Shown here in pieces: positions 1-9,115 of a stretch of 64,000 bases of DNA (the stretch's first letter is position 1; the number at the start of each line of letters is the position of its first letter). The notes beneath the pieces are model-generated. The model saw only the letters and a program-made list of their open reading frames with translations, made no database searches and had not been told where the DNA came from. The DNA comes from Mameliella sp. MMSF_3455 (GTDB taxonomy: Bacteria > Pseudomonadota > Alphaproteobacteria > Rhodobacterales > Rhodobacteraceae), in the NCBI RefSeq assembly GCF_030733205.1, contig NZ_JASHJL010000005.1:142909-206908 (forward strand), given 5' to 3'. The translations under genes and the position numbers were made by a program.

Positions 1-1
1 T

Positions 2-982
2 CCAGGCGGCACCACGGCGGTGAGCTGCTGCGGCGCCAACCCCGGCATGGTCAGCTGGTTCGTCAAGGAGGCGCTCTTGACGCTGGCCAAGGACACGGGC
101 CGCGACGTCAAGGCGCCCACGGACCGCGACGGCTGGGCCAGGCTGATGCAGTCGCTGGGCGTCAAGGGCGTCCACATCGCCGAGCGGGACACCCAGGCGC
201 GCCGCCTGCCCCGCCCGCGCAATGTCTTCGTCAACACATGGTCGGTCGAAGGGTTCATCGCCGAAGGCTTTCAACCCGCCGAACTGGGCTGGGGCACGCA
301 CGAAACCTGGTTTCCGGAAAACGGCCACCGGCAGGACAGCGGCTGCCAGGCCGGGATCTGGCTGGAACGGCCCGGCGCCATCACGCGCGTCCACACCTGG
401 TGCCCCACGCCCGGCCCGCAGTTCGGATTCCTCGTCACCCATAACGAGGCGATCTCGATTTCGGATTACTACACGGTGGGCGAAGGCGCCCACCCCGAGT
501 TCCGCCCGACCTGTCACTATGCCTATCACCCCTGCGATGACGCGGTGCTGTCGCTGCACGAGATGTTCGGCTCGGGCCAGCAGCAGGAAAAGCATCACAT
601 CCTGACCGAGGACGAGATCGTCGAAGGGATCGACGAGTTGGGCGTGCTGCTATTCGGGCACGAGAAAAATGCGCTTTGGTTCGGTTCACGCCTGTCCAAC
701 GACGAGGCGCGCGACCTTGCGCCCTACCAGAACGCCACCGGCCTGCAGGTGACCTCTGCGGTGCTGGCAGGCATGGTCTGGGCGCTGGAGAACCCGAACG
801 CGGGCATCGTCGAGACGGACGAGATGGACCACGCCCGCTGTTTGGAGGTGCAACGCCCCTACCTGGGCCCGGTCGAGGCGCATTACTCCGACTGGACGCC
901 ACTGCAGGACCGGTGGGAACATTTCCCCGAGGACATCGACGAAAGCGACCCCTGGCTGTTCCGGAACGTTCTGGCAAGTTGA
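2..982 (+). CDS. hss: Homospermidine synthase, 5'-truncated by window edge
   Basis: Homospermidine synthase makes the polyamine homospermidine from putrescine or spermidine in an NAD-dependent cytosolic reaction. The open frame enters from the left edge, reading PGGTTAVSCCGANPGMVSWF, so the GTG at 20 is an internal Val codon and not the start. About 326 residues are present of a family usually near 475, so the NAD-binding N-terminus lies outside the window. The SCCGANPGMVSWFVKEAL stretch and the later ITRVHTWCP and NATGLQVTSAVLAGM segments are characteristic of the family. The gene ends at TGA 980-982 and converges on trigger factor, with a hairpin terminator between them. The identification is firm; only the missing 5' end limits it. 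Confidence 0.88.
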   Translation, partial: PGGTTAVSCCGANPGMVSWFVKEALLTLAKDTGRDVKAPTDRDGWARLMQSLGVKGVHIAERDTQARRLPRPRNVFVNTWSVEGFIAEGFQPAELGWGTHETWFPENGHRQDSGCQAGIWLERPGAITRVHTWCPTPGPQFGFLVTHNEAISISDYYTVGEGAHPEFRPTCHYAYHPCDDAVLSLHEMFGSGQQQEKHHILTEDEIVEGIDELGVLLFGHEKNALWFGSRLSNDEARDLAPYQNATGLQVTSAVLAGMVWALENPNAGIVETDEMDHARCLEVQRPYLGPVEAHYSDWTPLQDRWEHFPEDIDESDPWLFRNVLAS

Positions 983-1030
983 GACCCCGTCGGGATGGGG
1001 GCGCGCCCCCCATCCTATGGATCCGCAACG

Positions 1031-1059
1031 AAAAAAGCCGCCCCGAGGGGCGGCTTTTC
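1031..1059. terminator. Bidirectional hairpin terminator between hss and tig
   Basis: A GC-rich hairpin (GCCGCCCC / GGGGCGGC with a 2-nt loop) is flanked by six A on the left and TTTTCC on the right. Read on the minus strand it ends in a run of six T, so it is strongest as the terminator of tig. It can also stop hss transcription on the plus strand. Confidence 0.8.
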
Positions 1060-1082
1060 CGTGTCTTGCAAGGGCCTGACGA

Positions 1083-2408
1083 TCACTCGTCGTCCAGCTC
1101 TTCGACGGCTTTCTGCAGCTCGTCCTTGGTGATTTCCTTTTCGGACACCTGAGCCTGTTCGGCAATGTGGTCGACGACCTTGTCCTCGAAGATCGGCGCG
1201 CGCAGCTGCTGCTGCATCTGCGGGTTCTGGCGGACGTATTCGAAGAACTCGCGCTCCTGGCCCGGGTACTGGCGGGCCTGGTTCATGATCGCCTGGGTCA
1301 TCTCGGCCTCGGAGACCTCGACCTCGGCTTTCTGGCCCAGCTCGGCCAGCAGCAGGCCAAGGCGCACGCGGCGTTCGGCCAGCTTGGTGTGCTCTTCGGT
1401 CGGCTCGATCTCGGGGTGATCGTGGCCCTCGACGTCGGGGTTTTCCTCGTGCCACAGCTGATGCGCGATCTGCTTGGCCTCTGCCTCGACCAGGGTCGGC
1501 GGCAGTTCGAAGGACACCATCTCGTCCAGCTTGTCCAGCATGGCGCGCTTCATCACCTGGCGCGAGGCGCCGGCATATTCGGCCTCGAGGCGCTCACGGA
1601 TCTGGTTCTTGAGGCTCTCGAGATCCTCGGCACCGAATTTCTTGGCCATCTCGTCGTTGATCTCGGCGGCCTTGGGCGCCTTCACGGCCTTCACGGTCAC
1701 GTCAAAGACCGCGTCCTTGCCGGCCAGGTGCTCGGCGCCGTATTCCTCGGGGAACTTGACCTCGACGGCCTTCTCGTCACCGGCGGAGACACCGACCAGC
1801 TGCTCTTCGAAGCCGGGGATGAACGAGCCGGAGCCCAGAGCCAGCGGATAGTCCTCGGCAGCGCCTCCCTCGAAGGCTTCGCCGTCGACCTTGCCGACGA
1901 AATCGATGACCACCTGGTCGCCGTCCTCGGCCGCGCCGTCCTTGTCCTCGAAGTCCTGAGCCGAGGAGGCCAGCGATTCCAGCGCCTCGTCAACGGCAGC
2001 GTCGTCTGCCTTGACCACAAGACGCTCCAGCTCGATGCCGGAGGCGTCGAACTCGGGGACTTCGGGCAGGGCTTCGTAGGTCATTTCGACGTGGATGTCG
2101 TCGCCTTCTTTCCAGTCCTCGTTGGTCATCTTGACCTCGGGCTGCAGCGCCGGGCGATCGCCCGACTCCTCGAAGTGCTGGTTCATCGCACCGTCGATCA
2201 CTTCCTGCATGGTCTCGCCCAGCACACGCTGGCCGAACTGCTTTTTCAGCAGCGGCAGCGGCACCTTGCCCTTGCGGAAACCCTTCATCTCGATGTCGGG
2301 CTGCGCCTCTTTGAGCTTTTCGGTGACTTTCTCGTCCAGCTCGGACGCCGTCACGGTGATGGCGTAGCCGCGCTTGAGGCCTTCGTTCAGCGTCTCGGTG
2401 ACCTGCAT
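1083..2408 (-). CDS. tig: Trigger factor (ribosome-associated chaperone and PPIase)
   Basis: Trigger factor binds the ribosome exit tunnel and shields nascent chains; it also has peptidyl-prolyl isomerase activity. The chosen ATG (2406-2408) gives 441 residues, a normal family length, and is preceded by a good ribosome binding site (GAGGGAAGAG). The frame stays open for 92 more codons upstream, but that part overlaps the neighbouring sulfotransferase gene and has no family character. The ribosome-binding signature GFRKGKVP lies at residues 43-50. The FKBP-like domain follows at roughly 150-240, and the helical C-terminal arms are rich in Glu and Gln. The C-terminus is acidic. The gene is followed by a strong terminator and appears monocistronic. 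Confidence 0.95.
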   Translation of the reverse strand: MQVTETLNEGLKRGYAITVTASELDEKVTEKLKEAQPDIEMKGFRKGKVPLPLLKKQFGQRVLGETMQEVIDGAMNQHFEESGDRPALQPEVKMTNEDWKEGDDIHVEMTYEALPEVPEFDASGIELERLVVKADDAAVDEALESLASSAQDFEDKDGAAEDGDQVVIDFVGKVDGEAFEGGAAEDYPLALGSGSFIPGFEEQLVGVSAGDEKAVEVKFPEEYGAEHLAGKDAVFDVTVKAVKAPKAAEINDEMAKKFGAEDLESLKNQIRERLEAEYAGASRQVMKRAMLDKLDEMVSFELPPTLVEAEAKQIAHQLWHEENPDVEGHDHPEIEPTEEHTKLAERRVRLGLLLAELGQKAEVEVSEAEMTQAIMNQARQYPGQEREFFEYVRQNPQMQQQLRAPIFEDKVVDHIAEQAQVSEKEITKDELQKAVEELDDE

Positions 2409-2508
2409 GTCTCTTCCCTCGGAATTCAAGCGCCCCGGAAACCGGGGCGCGTCTGGTCGGCGAATTTGGCACCTTCTATTGCCCGAGGCGCCTGCGCGCA
2501 AGCCGCTT

Positions 2509-3234
2509 TCAGGCGCTTGTGCACAGGGTTTCGGCCCGCATTCGCCGATAATACGGCAAGGCGGCGTCATGTACCGCCGCCAGCCCGGGCGAGACAGCGG
2601 GCAAGGGCGCCTCGGCCCCGGCAAAGCCGGTAGAGCGGTGGACCGCGTCGTACCAATGGCTTGCCCAGACGCCGTCATCGGCATGGCCCCCGGCAGGCCA
2701 GGCCAGCATCGCCGGATCGAAGTCCAGACCGATCGCCGCGCAAAGCGCCCTGAGCGCCGCCTCGGGGGCGCGACGGATGTCGTGGCTGTCTATCACCGCA
2801 TAGCGCCAGCCGCGGGCGCGCACCCTGTCGAAGATCGCGCATTGCTGGGCAAAGCCGATGTCTGCAAGGGTCGGATTCTCACGCTTGGCGGCATAGCTGG
2901 CCAGAACGCGGGCCGGGTGGCGGATCAGAAAGACATGCGCCGCCTCAGCGGCCCAGTCGAGGCTGTCGCCGTCGAGGTGGTGATGGGTCATCAGCTTGAG
3001 ATAGAAATGCGCCTGCCCGCCCGGAGCGGGTGCGGCACAGCGCCGGGCGACCTCCCCCGGATCGGGGATGCCCTCGGCGATGATTTCGGCGCCCATCGGG
3101 TGGTCGATCCCTGTCCGCGACAGGTAAGCCGCGTAAAAGGGCTCATCCCAGACACCGCAGTCCGGCCTGGCCCCGAAGGCATACATCATCGCGGTCGACA
3201 GGTTGCGCGGTCCGGACCAGCAGGCGATGTTCAT
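2509..3234 (-). CDS. Sulfotransferase-like P-loop protein
   Basis: This 241-residue protein opens with [16 protein letters not shown], which matches the 5'-phosphosulfate binding loop of the sulfotransferase fold, where PAPS would donate a sulfuryl group. Downstream it has the [10 protein letters not shown] and [13 protein letters not shown] segments, the latter resembling the 3'-phosphate binding motif RxPxxxxxS. No signal peptide is visible, so it should act in the cytoplasm. The start ATG is preceded by GGGGA at suitable distance. It lies upstream of tig on the same strand with a 100-bp gap, so co-transcription is possible but not shown. The acceptor substrate cannot be read from sequence. 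Proteins of this kind are often labelled only sulfotransferase family. Confidence 0.7.
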   Translation of the reverse strand: MNIACWSGPRNLSTAMMYAFGARPDCGVWDEPFYAAYLSRTGIDHPMGAEIIAEGIPDPGEVARRCAAPAPGGQAHFYLKLMTHHHLDGDSLDWAAEAAHVFLIRHPARVLASYAAKRENPTLADIGFAQQCAIFDRVRARGWRYAVIDSHDIRRAPEAALRALCAAIGLDFDPAMLAWPAGGHADDGVWASHWYDAVHRSTGFAGAEAPLPAVSPGLAAVHDAALPYYRRMRAETLCTSA

Positions 3235-3677
3235 GAGCGATTGTCCCCGTCTTGGCAGATAGTCGTCGCGCCTTTCTGCGCCGAAACGGCGCCCGCGTCG
3301 AGCGTTGGCGGATCAGGCGACGCAGGGGCCGGCGCGCCGTATACTTTTGCCCTGCGGGCAGCCCCTGAACTTGACGTTTTCAATGCTCTTGCCAAGTCCG
3401 GCCTTGGCGATGCCGACCGCAGGGCGATGAGGCGGACCTCTGGCATACCCCGTCTTTCACCCGGCGATTCGTACAACGCACGGGACGACGCGCACCGCAT
3501 CTTTGGAAATTTGATCTATACCCGGGCCCGGACCAGTTGATCCCAGCCCGAAGTCGCCAGTTCACGCGGACATAGTTTTCCGCATGTCCTCGACCGGAGA
3601 AAACCCGATGGCACCACTACAGCCCTGCGCGCCCCCGAGGACGATGGCGCGCCCGCCTTGCCCGACTGGACGCGCGA
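3235..3677. other. 443-bp stretch without a supported gene
   Basis: Only short overlapping open frames occur here, including an 89-codon frame at 3231-3500 on the minus strand. None has a recognisable motif or a convincing ribosome binding site. The upstream control region of the sulfotransferase-like gene would lie at its left end. I see no clear repeat or RNA structure. Confidence 0.4.
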
Positions 3678-4199
3678 TCAGTCGCGGATGGTCATGCGGT
3701 CAAGCTGCCAGATGCTGCGGGCATAGATGACCTCTGTCCGGTAGGCGCTGGAAGAGCCATAGGGGTAGATCAACCAGAGCGGCCCCTTTTCCCGGCGCGA
3801 CATGGTCTTGCCATCCATCTCGTAGGCCAGGATCGGCCCGCCCTCGACCGCATCCGTGATGGGCACCGTGACCGCGTAGTCATTGATCGCCTGCGCGTCA
3901 ATTTCCTGTCCTTCGGCCCCGAGGTAGTCCAGCAGGTCGTTCAGAGCGACACCCGTGAATTCCGTGGTGCCGGCCGTCCAGATCGTCTCGGTCGTGATGG
4001 TGGTTTCGCCGATGTCGCGCAGCATCTCAAGATCCAGCCGAGCCTTGCCTTCGCCGTTGGTCACGGCAATCGACCCATCGACCGTCAGGATAACGGTGCC
4101 CTGGGGTTCCGGCAGATCATCGGCCAACGCAGCGCCGGCCAAAGAAGCGGCCAGCACAAGGGCGGTGCCGGCGGCACGCATATCAGGAAAGAGCAACAT
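3678..4199 (-). CDS. Exported molybdopterin-fold oxidoreductase-like protein
   Basis: This 173-residue protein begins with a signal peptide (hydrophobic AGTALVLAASLAGAALA, cleavage expected after ALA near residue 26) and should be periplasmic. The mature part resembles the oxidoreductase molybdopterin-binding (SUOX-fold) domain in its small stand-alone form, with FTGVALNDLLDYLG, the WLIYPYG segment and the C-terminal RSIWQLDRMTIRD. No cysteine is present to ligate molybdenum, so enzymatic activity is doubtful and a sensory or structural role is equally possible. The start ATG at 4199 has GAGGGATC upstream. In other proteobacteria such proteins often sit beside signalling proteins; here the neighbours are redox enzymes. 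Confidence 0.65.
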   Translation of the reverse strand: MLLFPDMRAAGTALVLAASLAGAALADDLPEPQGTVILTVDGSIAVTNGEGKARLDLEMLRDIGETTITTETIWTAGTTEFTGVALNDLLDYLGAEGQEIDAQAINDYAVTVPITDAVEGGPILAYEMDGKTMSRREKGPLWLIYPYGSSSAYRTEVIYARSIWQLDRMTIRD

Positions 4200-4399
4200 G
4201 AATCAGATCCCTCGGGTTGAATCGCATCTTGGCACACCCCCTTTAACAGAGCATGTGCGAATTGGGATGAGCGCCCTATCCGTCCGGATAGGCAATAAAT
4301 GGACCGGGACACCTCGGCCCTGCCAAAATGCCGATAAGGTCCGCAGCTTTCCTTTCGCGAGACTCAGCTGGGAACGGGCGCCCGCCGCTCTTTCGGCTG

Positions 4400-5386
4400 T
4401 TAGTTGTCCGCTCCGCGTGCCTCGGCCATGACGCGGTAGACCTCGCGCCGCGCGCGGTTGATCGCGCCCAAAGGACGGTGCGCGGGCAGGCTCATCCAGG
4501 GCGAAAACCGTAGGGCCTCGGCCTGCGCGATCCGGTCGGCGCTGTTCTCCTGCCGGGGCAGCACGATTTCGGCCAGCGGTTCGAAGACCGCACCGGCAGC
4601 GTCCCAGTCGACGCGCGCGTCGTCGACAGGCTGGCGCTCGGGATCGTCTTGTATCACCACGCCAAACGTCATGCGCGCTTCGTCGGCGCCGAGGGCCTGC
4701 CAGAGCCGCCTGCCCAACCCGTTCGCGCATTGCACCGGATCGGCAGGCGCGCCCTGCCCCTGCACCCTGTATTTCACCGCCAGGTCGCCCAGCCGGTACG
4801 GCGTGGTGCTGTGATACGTCAGCGCCAGCAGCGAGCCCGGCCGCCGTCCGGCAAATGCACGCGCCGCCCGCAGGACGCGCCGGTGAAACAGCCCCAGCAT
4901 GACCAGCCCGCGCAAGGCACGCATCAGCCGCAGCGGGCTGCACCCTTTGCTGCGCAGCGCCTGAACCGGCAGGAAATGCCGGTTGAAAGGCATGTAATCC
5001 GCCATGTCCTTGCAGAAGTAGACCGGGTGATCGACCAGCACGAAGTCCTGCTCTCTCAAATGCCCCTGCCCCGGCTGCAGTTTCATGCCCGGTATGCCCA
5101 GCAGCTTGATCGCCATGCCGCGCACGTCGAGCGCCCTGTCGTCCTGTTGGCCGCCGTTGGAAAAGCGCACCAGGCAGGCGTGATCGGCGCCCGGTTGAAA
5201 CACGCCCTGCGCCAGCGCCTGCGGCAGGTCTGACCGCACCCGGAACCGCCCCTGCAGCAGTGCGTGATGCTTGGCGTGCTGGCCGCGTTTCACGACGCCG
5301 TCGCGCCGCGACAGCGTCTGCAGGTTGGCCCGTGTCAGACGCAGTATCTCTGCCGCCTCGCCCGCAGGAACGTGCTCATCCCCCAT
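4400..5386 (-). CDS. Catalase-related haem protein (mini-catalase family)
   Basis: The 328-residue protein belongs to the small catalase-related family, far shorter than true catalases (about 480 or more). It keeps GVFQPG (61-66), RFSNGG (74-79), the DVRGMAIKL haem-pocket segment (87-95), DFVLVDHPVYF (114-124) and a C-terminal RREVY (313-317) that fits the catalase proximal R-x-x-x-Y ligand motif. His37 or His40/41 could be the distal histidine. The position of the catalase distal Asn appears to be Asp119. Relatives include allene oxide synthase-type enzymes that rearrange fatty-acid hydroperoxides, so a hydroperoxide substrate is plausible but inferred. The ATG overlaps the stop of the upstream dihaem cytochrome (TGATG), which indicates translational coupling. 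Confidence 0.75.
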   Translation of the reverse strand: MGDEHVPAGEAAEILRLTRANLQTLSRRDGVVKRGQHAKHHALLQGRFRVRSDLPQALAQGVFQPGADHACLVRFSNGGQQDDRALDVRGMAIKLLGIPGMKLQPGQGHLREQDFVLVDHPVYFCKDMADYMPFNRHFLPVQALRSKGCSPLRLMRALRGLVMLGLFHRRVLRAARAFAGRRPGSLLALTYHSTTPYRLGDLAVKYRVQGQGAPADPVQCANGLGRRLWQALGADEARMTFGVVIQDDPERQPVDDARVDWDAAGAVFEPLAEIVLPRQENSADRIAQAEALRFSPWMSLPAHRPLGAINRARREVYRVMAEARGADN

Positions 5387-6771
5387 CAAAGCGACTTGAG
5401 ATAATCGAGCAGCAGCGCCTTTTCCGCGCCGGGCAGGTCCGTGCCCCAGAGATGCCCGCCATTGCCATTGCCGGTCAGTGACGTGTCCAGTTCAAACCCC
5501 GTCTCACAGGTGAACCCGACCCGTTCCGTGTCCAGCACCGTGCACCCGCGAAAAAAGGTGACCGGCCGCGTGTCCGGTGGCGACAACAGGTCTGCCAGGG
5601 TCGGGACAGAGCCATTGTGCAGGTAAGGCGCCCGCATCCAGATCCCGTCCAGCGGCATGTTGGCGTAGCCATCCGTGGTGCGGTAGTTGTGAAACCGCCA
5701 GGAGTAGTTCTGGCCCACGTCACCGAAATAGCGCACCATTTCCGCATCGAACAGGTCGGTACGCTGCGGGTCCGTGCCCAGGATCGCAAGGGACGTCACC
5801 TGCCCCAGGCTGGGACTTCCCGGATCGTGGCAGCTGTCGCAGCCCTCGCGCTCGTAGATCGCGCGGCCCTGCGCCACCCGGTCCGCGTCCAGCGGCAAGG
5901 GCCAGTCCGGCGCCGGAAACGCCATCAGCCAGTCCGAGACCCGCTCGATCGACTGACGTTCCAGCAGCCAGTCTGCGGCGCCCCCGGCCAGCGCCGCCGA
6001 GATATTGCGTTCGTCCAGCGACCGGTTGTTGCCGTCCCAGTGAAACCAGCCGTCGGTGCGCAGCCGCTGATTCCAGACCGAGGGGAAATCGACCACGCCG
6101 ACACGGCTGTCGCCGGAGGGATTCAATCCCCAACGTTCGCGCCAGAAATTGCCCGCGTCCGTGCGCCCGGGCCCATGCGGCGGACGGGTGTCCATCCAGG
6201 CCAGCCGGGCCTCCAGCGTCGCGACCTCCTCGGCCAGCCGGGGAAAGACCACCCTGCGCAGCACCAGCCTGTCGAACCAGCCCAGCGGCCGGCCGTTTGC
6301 TTCTGCCGCTTCGATCACCGCATCGGGGGTCAGACCGGAATCCTGCGCGGCATCGGTCAGGAACCGGATATAGGACTGGATATCCAGCGCGTTGTTGGGC
6401 GCCCCCAGAACCAGATGCCGCGACCCGTCGATTTTATAGGTCGAGACATGGCAGGTGGCACAGTTGAACCCGACCCGTTCGACACCGATGCGGCGCACCG
6501 AGACACCGATGGGCAGGTCCTTGTCCTCTTCGCGGAGGAACCCGAACCCGGCATAGCCCTCCGGGAGTTCCTCGGCAAAGATCGTGGGCAGTTCACGCCA
6601 GATGGCAAAGGGGAAGCCGTCAACCTCGGCCCCGATGGAGCCGTATTTGAAATGCTCGACCACATCCTCGAAATGGGTGGCTGGCCAGGGTTTTATGGTC
6701 AGCCGCTTGTATTCCAGGAACAGCGCGGACCCCAGTAAAGCCAGGAACACGATCGGCAGCAGCCGTTTCAT
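5386..6771 (-). CDS. Dihaem c-type cytochrome, RoxA/peroxidase-like
   Basis: This protein has 461 residues from the ATG at 6769-6771. It begins with a hydrophobic export or anchor segment (residues 4-20) and should face the periplasm. It has two haem c sites, CATCH (104-108) and CDSCH (311-315). The later segment GIWMRAPYLHNGSVPTL (377-392) and RPVTFFRG are typical of the dihaem cytochrome c peroxidase and rubber-oxygenase (RoxA) lineage. It could therefore reduce or oxidise a peroxide or an unsaturated lipid. It is coupled by overlap to the catalase-related gene and divergent from the cyclooxygenase-like gene, with 94 bp between starts. The start has no strong ribosome binding site. Exact activity is unknown. 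Confidence 0.78.
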   Translation of the reverse strand: MKRLLPIVFLALLGSALFLEYKRLTIKPWPATHFEDVVEHFKYGSIGAEVDGFPFAIWRELPTIFAEELPEGYAGFGFLREEDKDLPIGVSVRRIGVERVGFNCATCHVSTYKIDGSRHLVLGAPNNALDIQSYIRFLTDAAQDSGLTPDAVIEAAEANGRPLGWFDRLVLRRVVFPRLAEEVATLEARLAWMDTRPPHGPGRTDAGNFWRERWGLNPSGDSRVGVVDFPSVWNQRLRTDGWFHWDGNNRSLDERNISAALAGGAADWLLERQSIERVSDWLMAFPAPDWPLPLDADRVAQGRAIYEREGCDSCHDPGSPSLGQVTSLAILGTDPQRTDLFDAEMVRYFGDVGQNYSWRFHNYRTTDGYANMPLDGIWMRAPYLHNGSVPTLADLLSPPDTRPVTFFRGCTVLDTERVGFTCETGFELDTSLTGNGNGGHLWGTDLPGAEKALLLDYLKSL

Positions 6772-6865
6772 GATACATCTATGGCGCGAAAAAATTTGGA
6801 CATAACCCCTTAAAGCTGCCACAGTTGGCCCCATTAATGAAGGTTTTATTGAAAGGGGCGTGGCC

Positions 6866-8998
6866 ATGGGCACGGCCTCGACGAGGACACCGCGCAAGGG
6901 ATTTCGCATCGACTGGGCGGTCTGGCGCCGCTCCTTCCTGCAATTGACTTGCCTGCTGGTGGGCGCGATGATGTTCTACCGCGGCCTGCTGAACCTCTTT
7001 GGCTATCCCTCTCCCTGGGTCTCGCTGTTTCCGGGCACCCCGATCCTGGGCGCGCTCTGCCGGGTACCGGAATACTGGGAACGCTGGACCTTGGGGCCGA
7101 TCTTCATGGGCGGCGTGTTTGGCATCGTGCTGATGTGGCGCGAATTGCGGATCGGCTGGTGGATCTTCACCGCGCTGAATTTCCTGGTCGGCTACTGGTT
7201 CATCTTCATTCTCGAGGACATCTGGCAGCACCACGTCCTGCCGCATATCGTCTTTTCCGCCGTCTTCCTGCCCTTCTACCCGGGCATGAAACGGTCCGAA
7301 TGGCTGGCGGCACGCATCAACGGCCTGCTGGCCCGCATCGCGGAACTGGCCCTCTCCCAACTGACCCGTCCCTGGGTCGCTCGGTTGGTCGAGGCGGTGC
7401 CGTTCCTGCACCGCAAGCTGAACGCCCTGTTGATCAACCGGATCGTGATGCAGGCGCGCCCGCGTCCACATCCCTTTTCGACGATGGCGCCCTATACCTC
7501 CTGGTCCAGCCTGACCGACAGGACCTGGGCGGGCCGTCACCTGGGTGTCAGCGAGATCGACCAGGACAGCCTGCCGGGATGGGAGGGCGATGCCGGTCTC
7601 AAACCGCTGTTCGAACGCCCGGACGGCACACAGGTGCTGTGCCCGAAATCCACCTGCCTCTTTCCCAGCTTCGCGCAGTACCTGACCGACGGATTCCTGC
7701 GCACCCTGCCCGAAAGCATCGGCGGCGATACCCCGAACCCCGAGCGGCGCAAGCGCAATACCTCGAACCATGAGATCGACCTTTGCCCGCTTTATGGCCG
7801 CACCCCAGAACAGACCCGCCTCCTGCGCGTCCCTGGCCCGGACCATGCTCATCGGGGGCTGCTGCGGTCTCAGCGGATCGACGGCGAGGAGTTCCCCGAG
7901 TTCCTCTTTGCCGGCGAAGAAATCCGGCCAGAGTTCGAAGGGCTGGACCCGCCGCTGGGCCTGACAGACCTGCTGAAATCCTGCGCCTCGGACGACCCGG
8001 CCACTGCCGCGGGCGCACGCGCCTTTCGGGACGCGCTGTTCGCTGTCGGGGGTGACCGCGTCAATTCGGTGCCGCAGGTGTCGATGATGAACACGCTTTT
8101 CCTGCGGGAACACAACCGGTTGGCGCGCGAAATCGGCGCCCGTCACCCGGACTGGGACGACACCCGCGTGTTCGAAACCGCGCGCAACGTGGTCGTCGTG
8201 CAGTTCATAAAGATCGTGGTCGAGGACTACATCAACCACATCGCCCCCTTCGCGTTGCACCTCATGGCGGATCCGTCGGTCTGCTGGCATGCGCCCTGGA
8301 ACAAGCCCAACTGGATCACGACGGAATTCAGCCTGCTTTATCGCTGGCACGCGCTGATCCCCGATGCGATCACCTGGGGCGGGACGGAACACCCGGTGGG
8401 CCGCAGCTATTTCATGAACAACCTGCCGCTGATCCAGACCGGTCTGAAACGCGGGTTCGAGGACATGAGCGCCCAACCCGCCGCCCGCCTTGGCCCGCGC
8501 AACACCAACGACAGCCTGCTGAACATCGAGTGGGACTCGATCCGCCAGGGCCGGATCTGCGAACTGGCCTCATACAACCGCTACCGCAGCTACCTCGGCC
8601 AGGCTCCCGCTAAAACCTTCGACGAGATCAGCAGCGATCCGGCGGTCGCCGCGCAGCTGGCGCGCGCCTATGGTTCTGTCGAAGAGGTGGATTTCTTTAC
8701 CGGGATCTTCTGCGAGGACCGCGTGCCCGGATCGCCCCTGCCCCGCACGATCCTGTCCTTCGTGGCACTGGATGCCTTTTCGCAGGCCCTGCCCAACCCT
8801 CTGTTGTCGGAGCACGTGTTTCCGCCGCCACCCGGGTTCGACGAAGATCCGGCGATGGACCACCCCACCTTCACCCGCTACGGCTGGGAGCAGATCGGCG
8901 CCTGCGGATCGCTCCATGACATCATCGCGCGCAACGTCGAGGCGCCGGAGACGCTGGGGTTCATCGGCATGACGCGCCCCGGTTGGCAGGGGGAATAG
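6866..8998 (+). CDS. Membrane-anchored cyclooxygenase-like haem peroxidase
   Basis: This 710-residue protein starts at ATG 6866, preceded by GAAAGGGG at 7 nt; a GTG at 6860 is too close to that site. The first ~150 residues hold about four hydrophobic segments. The rest matches animal haem peroxidases and especially prostaglandin G/H synthase. EFSLLYRWHALIPD places Tyr492 and His495 at the COX Tyr385 and proximal His388. Arg224 aligns with Arg120, with the same 12-residue spacing from the SW motif. AFSQAL (Ser639) aligns with Ser530. IKIVVEDYINHI and LFLREHNRL are shared. In the distal motif FAQYLTDGFL, Gln271 is kept but the distal His is Asp275. Dioxygenation of a fatty acid is inferred; peroxidase activity may be weak. 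It is divergent from the cytochrome and catalase-like pair. Confidence 0.85.
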   Translation: MGTASTRTPRKGFRIDWAVWRRSFLQLTCLLVGAMMFYRGLLNLFGYPSPWVSLFPGTPILGALCRVPEYWERWTLGPIFMGGVFGIVLMWRELRIGWWIFTALNFLVGYWFIFILEDIWQHHVLPHIVFSAVFLPFYPGMKRSEWLAARINGLLARIAELALSQLTRPWVARLVEAVPFLHRKLNALLINRIVMQARPRPHPFSTMAPYTSWSSLTDRTWAGRHLGVSEIDQDSLPGWEGDAGLKPLFERPDGTQVLCPKSTCLFPSFAQYLTDGFLRTLPESIGGDTPNPERRKRNTSNHEIDLCPLYGRTPEQTRLLRVPGPDHAHRGLLRSQRIDGEEFPEFLFAGEEIRPEFEGLDPPLGLTDLLKSCASDDPATAAGARAFRDALFAVGGDRVNSVPQVSMMNTLFLREHNRLAREIGARHPDWDDTRVFETARNVVVVQFIKIVVEDYINHIAPFALHLMADPSVCWHAPWNKPNWITTEFSLLYRWHALIPDAITWGGTEHPVGRSYFMNNLPLIQTGLKRGFEDMSAQPAARLGPRNTNDSLLNIEWDSIRQGRICELASYNRYRSYLGQAPAKTFDEISSDPAVAAQLARAYGSVEEVDFFTGIFCEDRVPGSPLPRTILSFVALDAFSQALPNPLLSEHVFPPPPGFDEDPAMDHPTFTRYGWEQIGACGSLHDIIARNVEAPETLGFIGMTRPGWQGE

Positions 8999-9037
8999 CC
9001 CTGCGGCGAGGACGGCCATAAGGACGGCCATAAAAAA

Positions 9038-9059
9038 GCCCGCCCCATGCAGGGCGGGC
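9038..9059. terminator. Bidirectional terminator between COX-like gene and ask_ect
   Basis: A perfect 8-bp stem GCCCGCCC / GGGCGGGC with a 6-nt loop is flanked by six A on the left and CTTGTTT on the right. It serves the plus-strand peroxidase gene and, read in reverse with its T run, the end of the ectoine operon. Two tandem copies of the 12-mer GGACGGCCATAA (9010-9033) precede it. Confidence 0.75.
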
Positions 9060-9115
9060 CCTTGTTTCAGTCGGGCCGCGTGTCCACGGCCGCCATTGTC
9101 GGTCGGTCCGGCGCC

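Noticed and set aside
1167..2633. Long plus-strand frame of 488 codons opposite trigger factor
   Set aside because: It is the shadow of tig on the other strand; the translation is Leu/Gly/His-rich without any motif, while the minus strand is clearly trigger factor.
6779..8476. Minus-strand frame of 565 codons opposite the cyclooxygenase-like gene
   Set aside because: It has no recognisable motif, while the plus strand has full COX-type active-site motifs in register.
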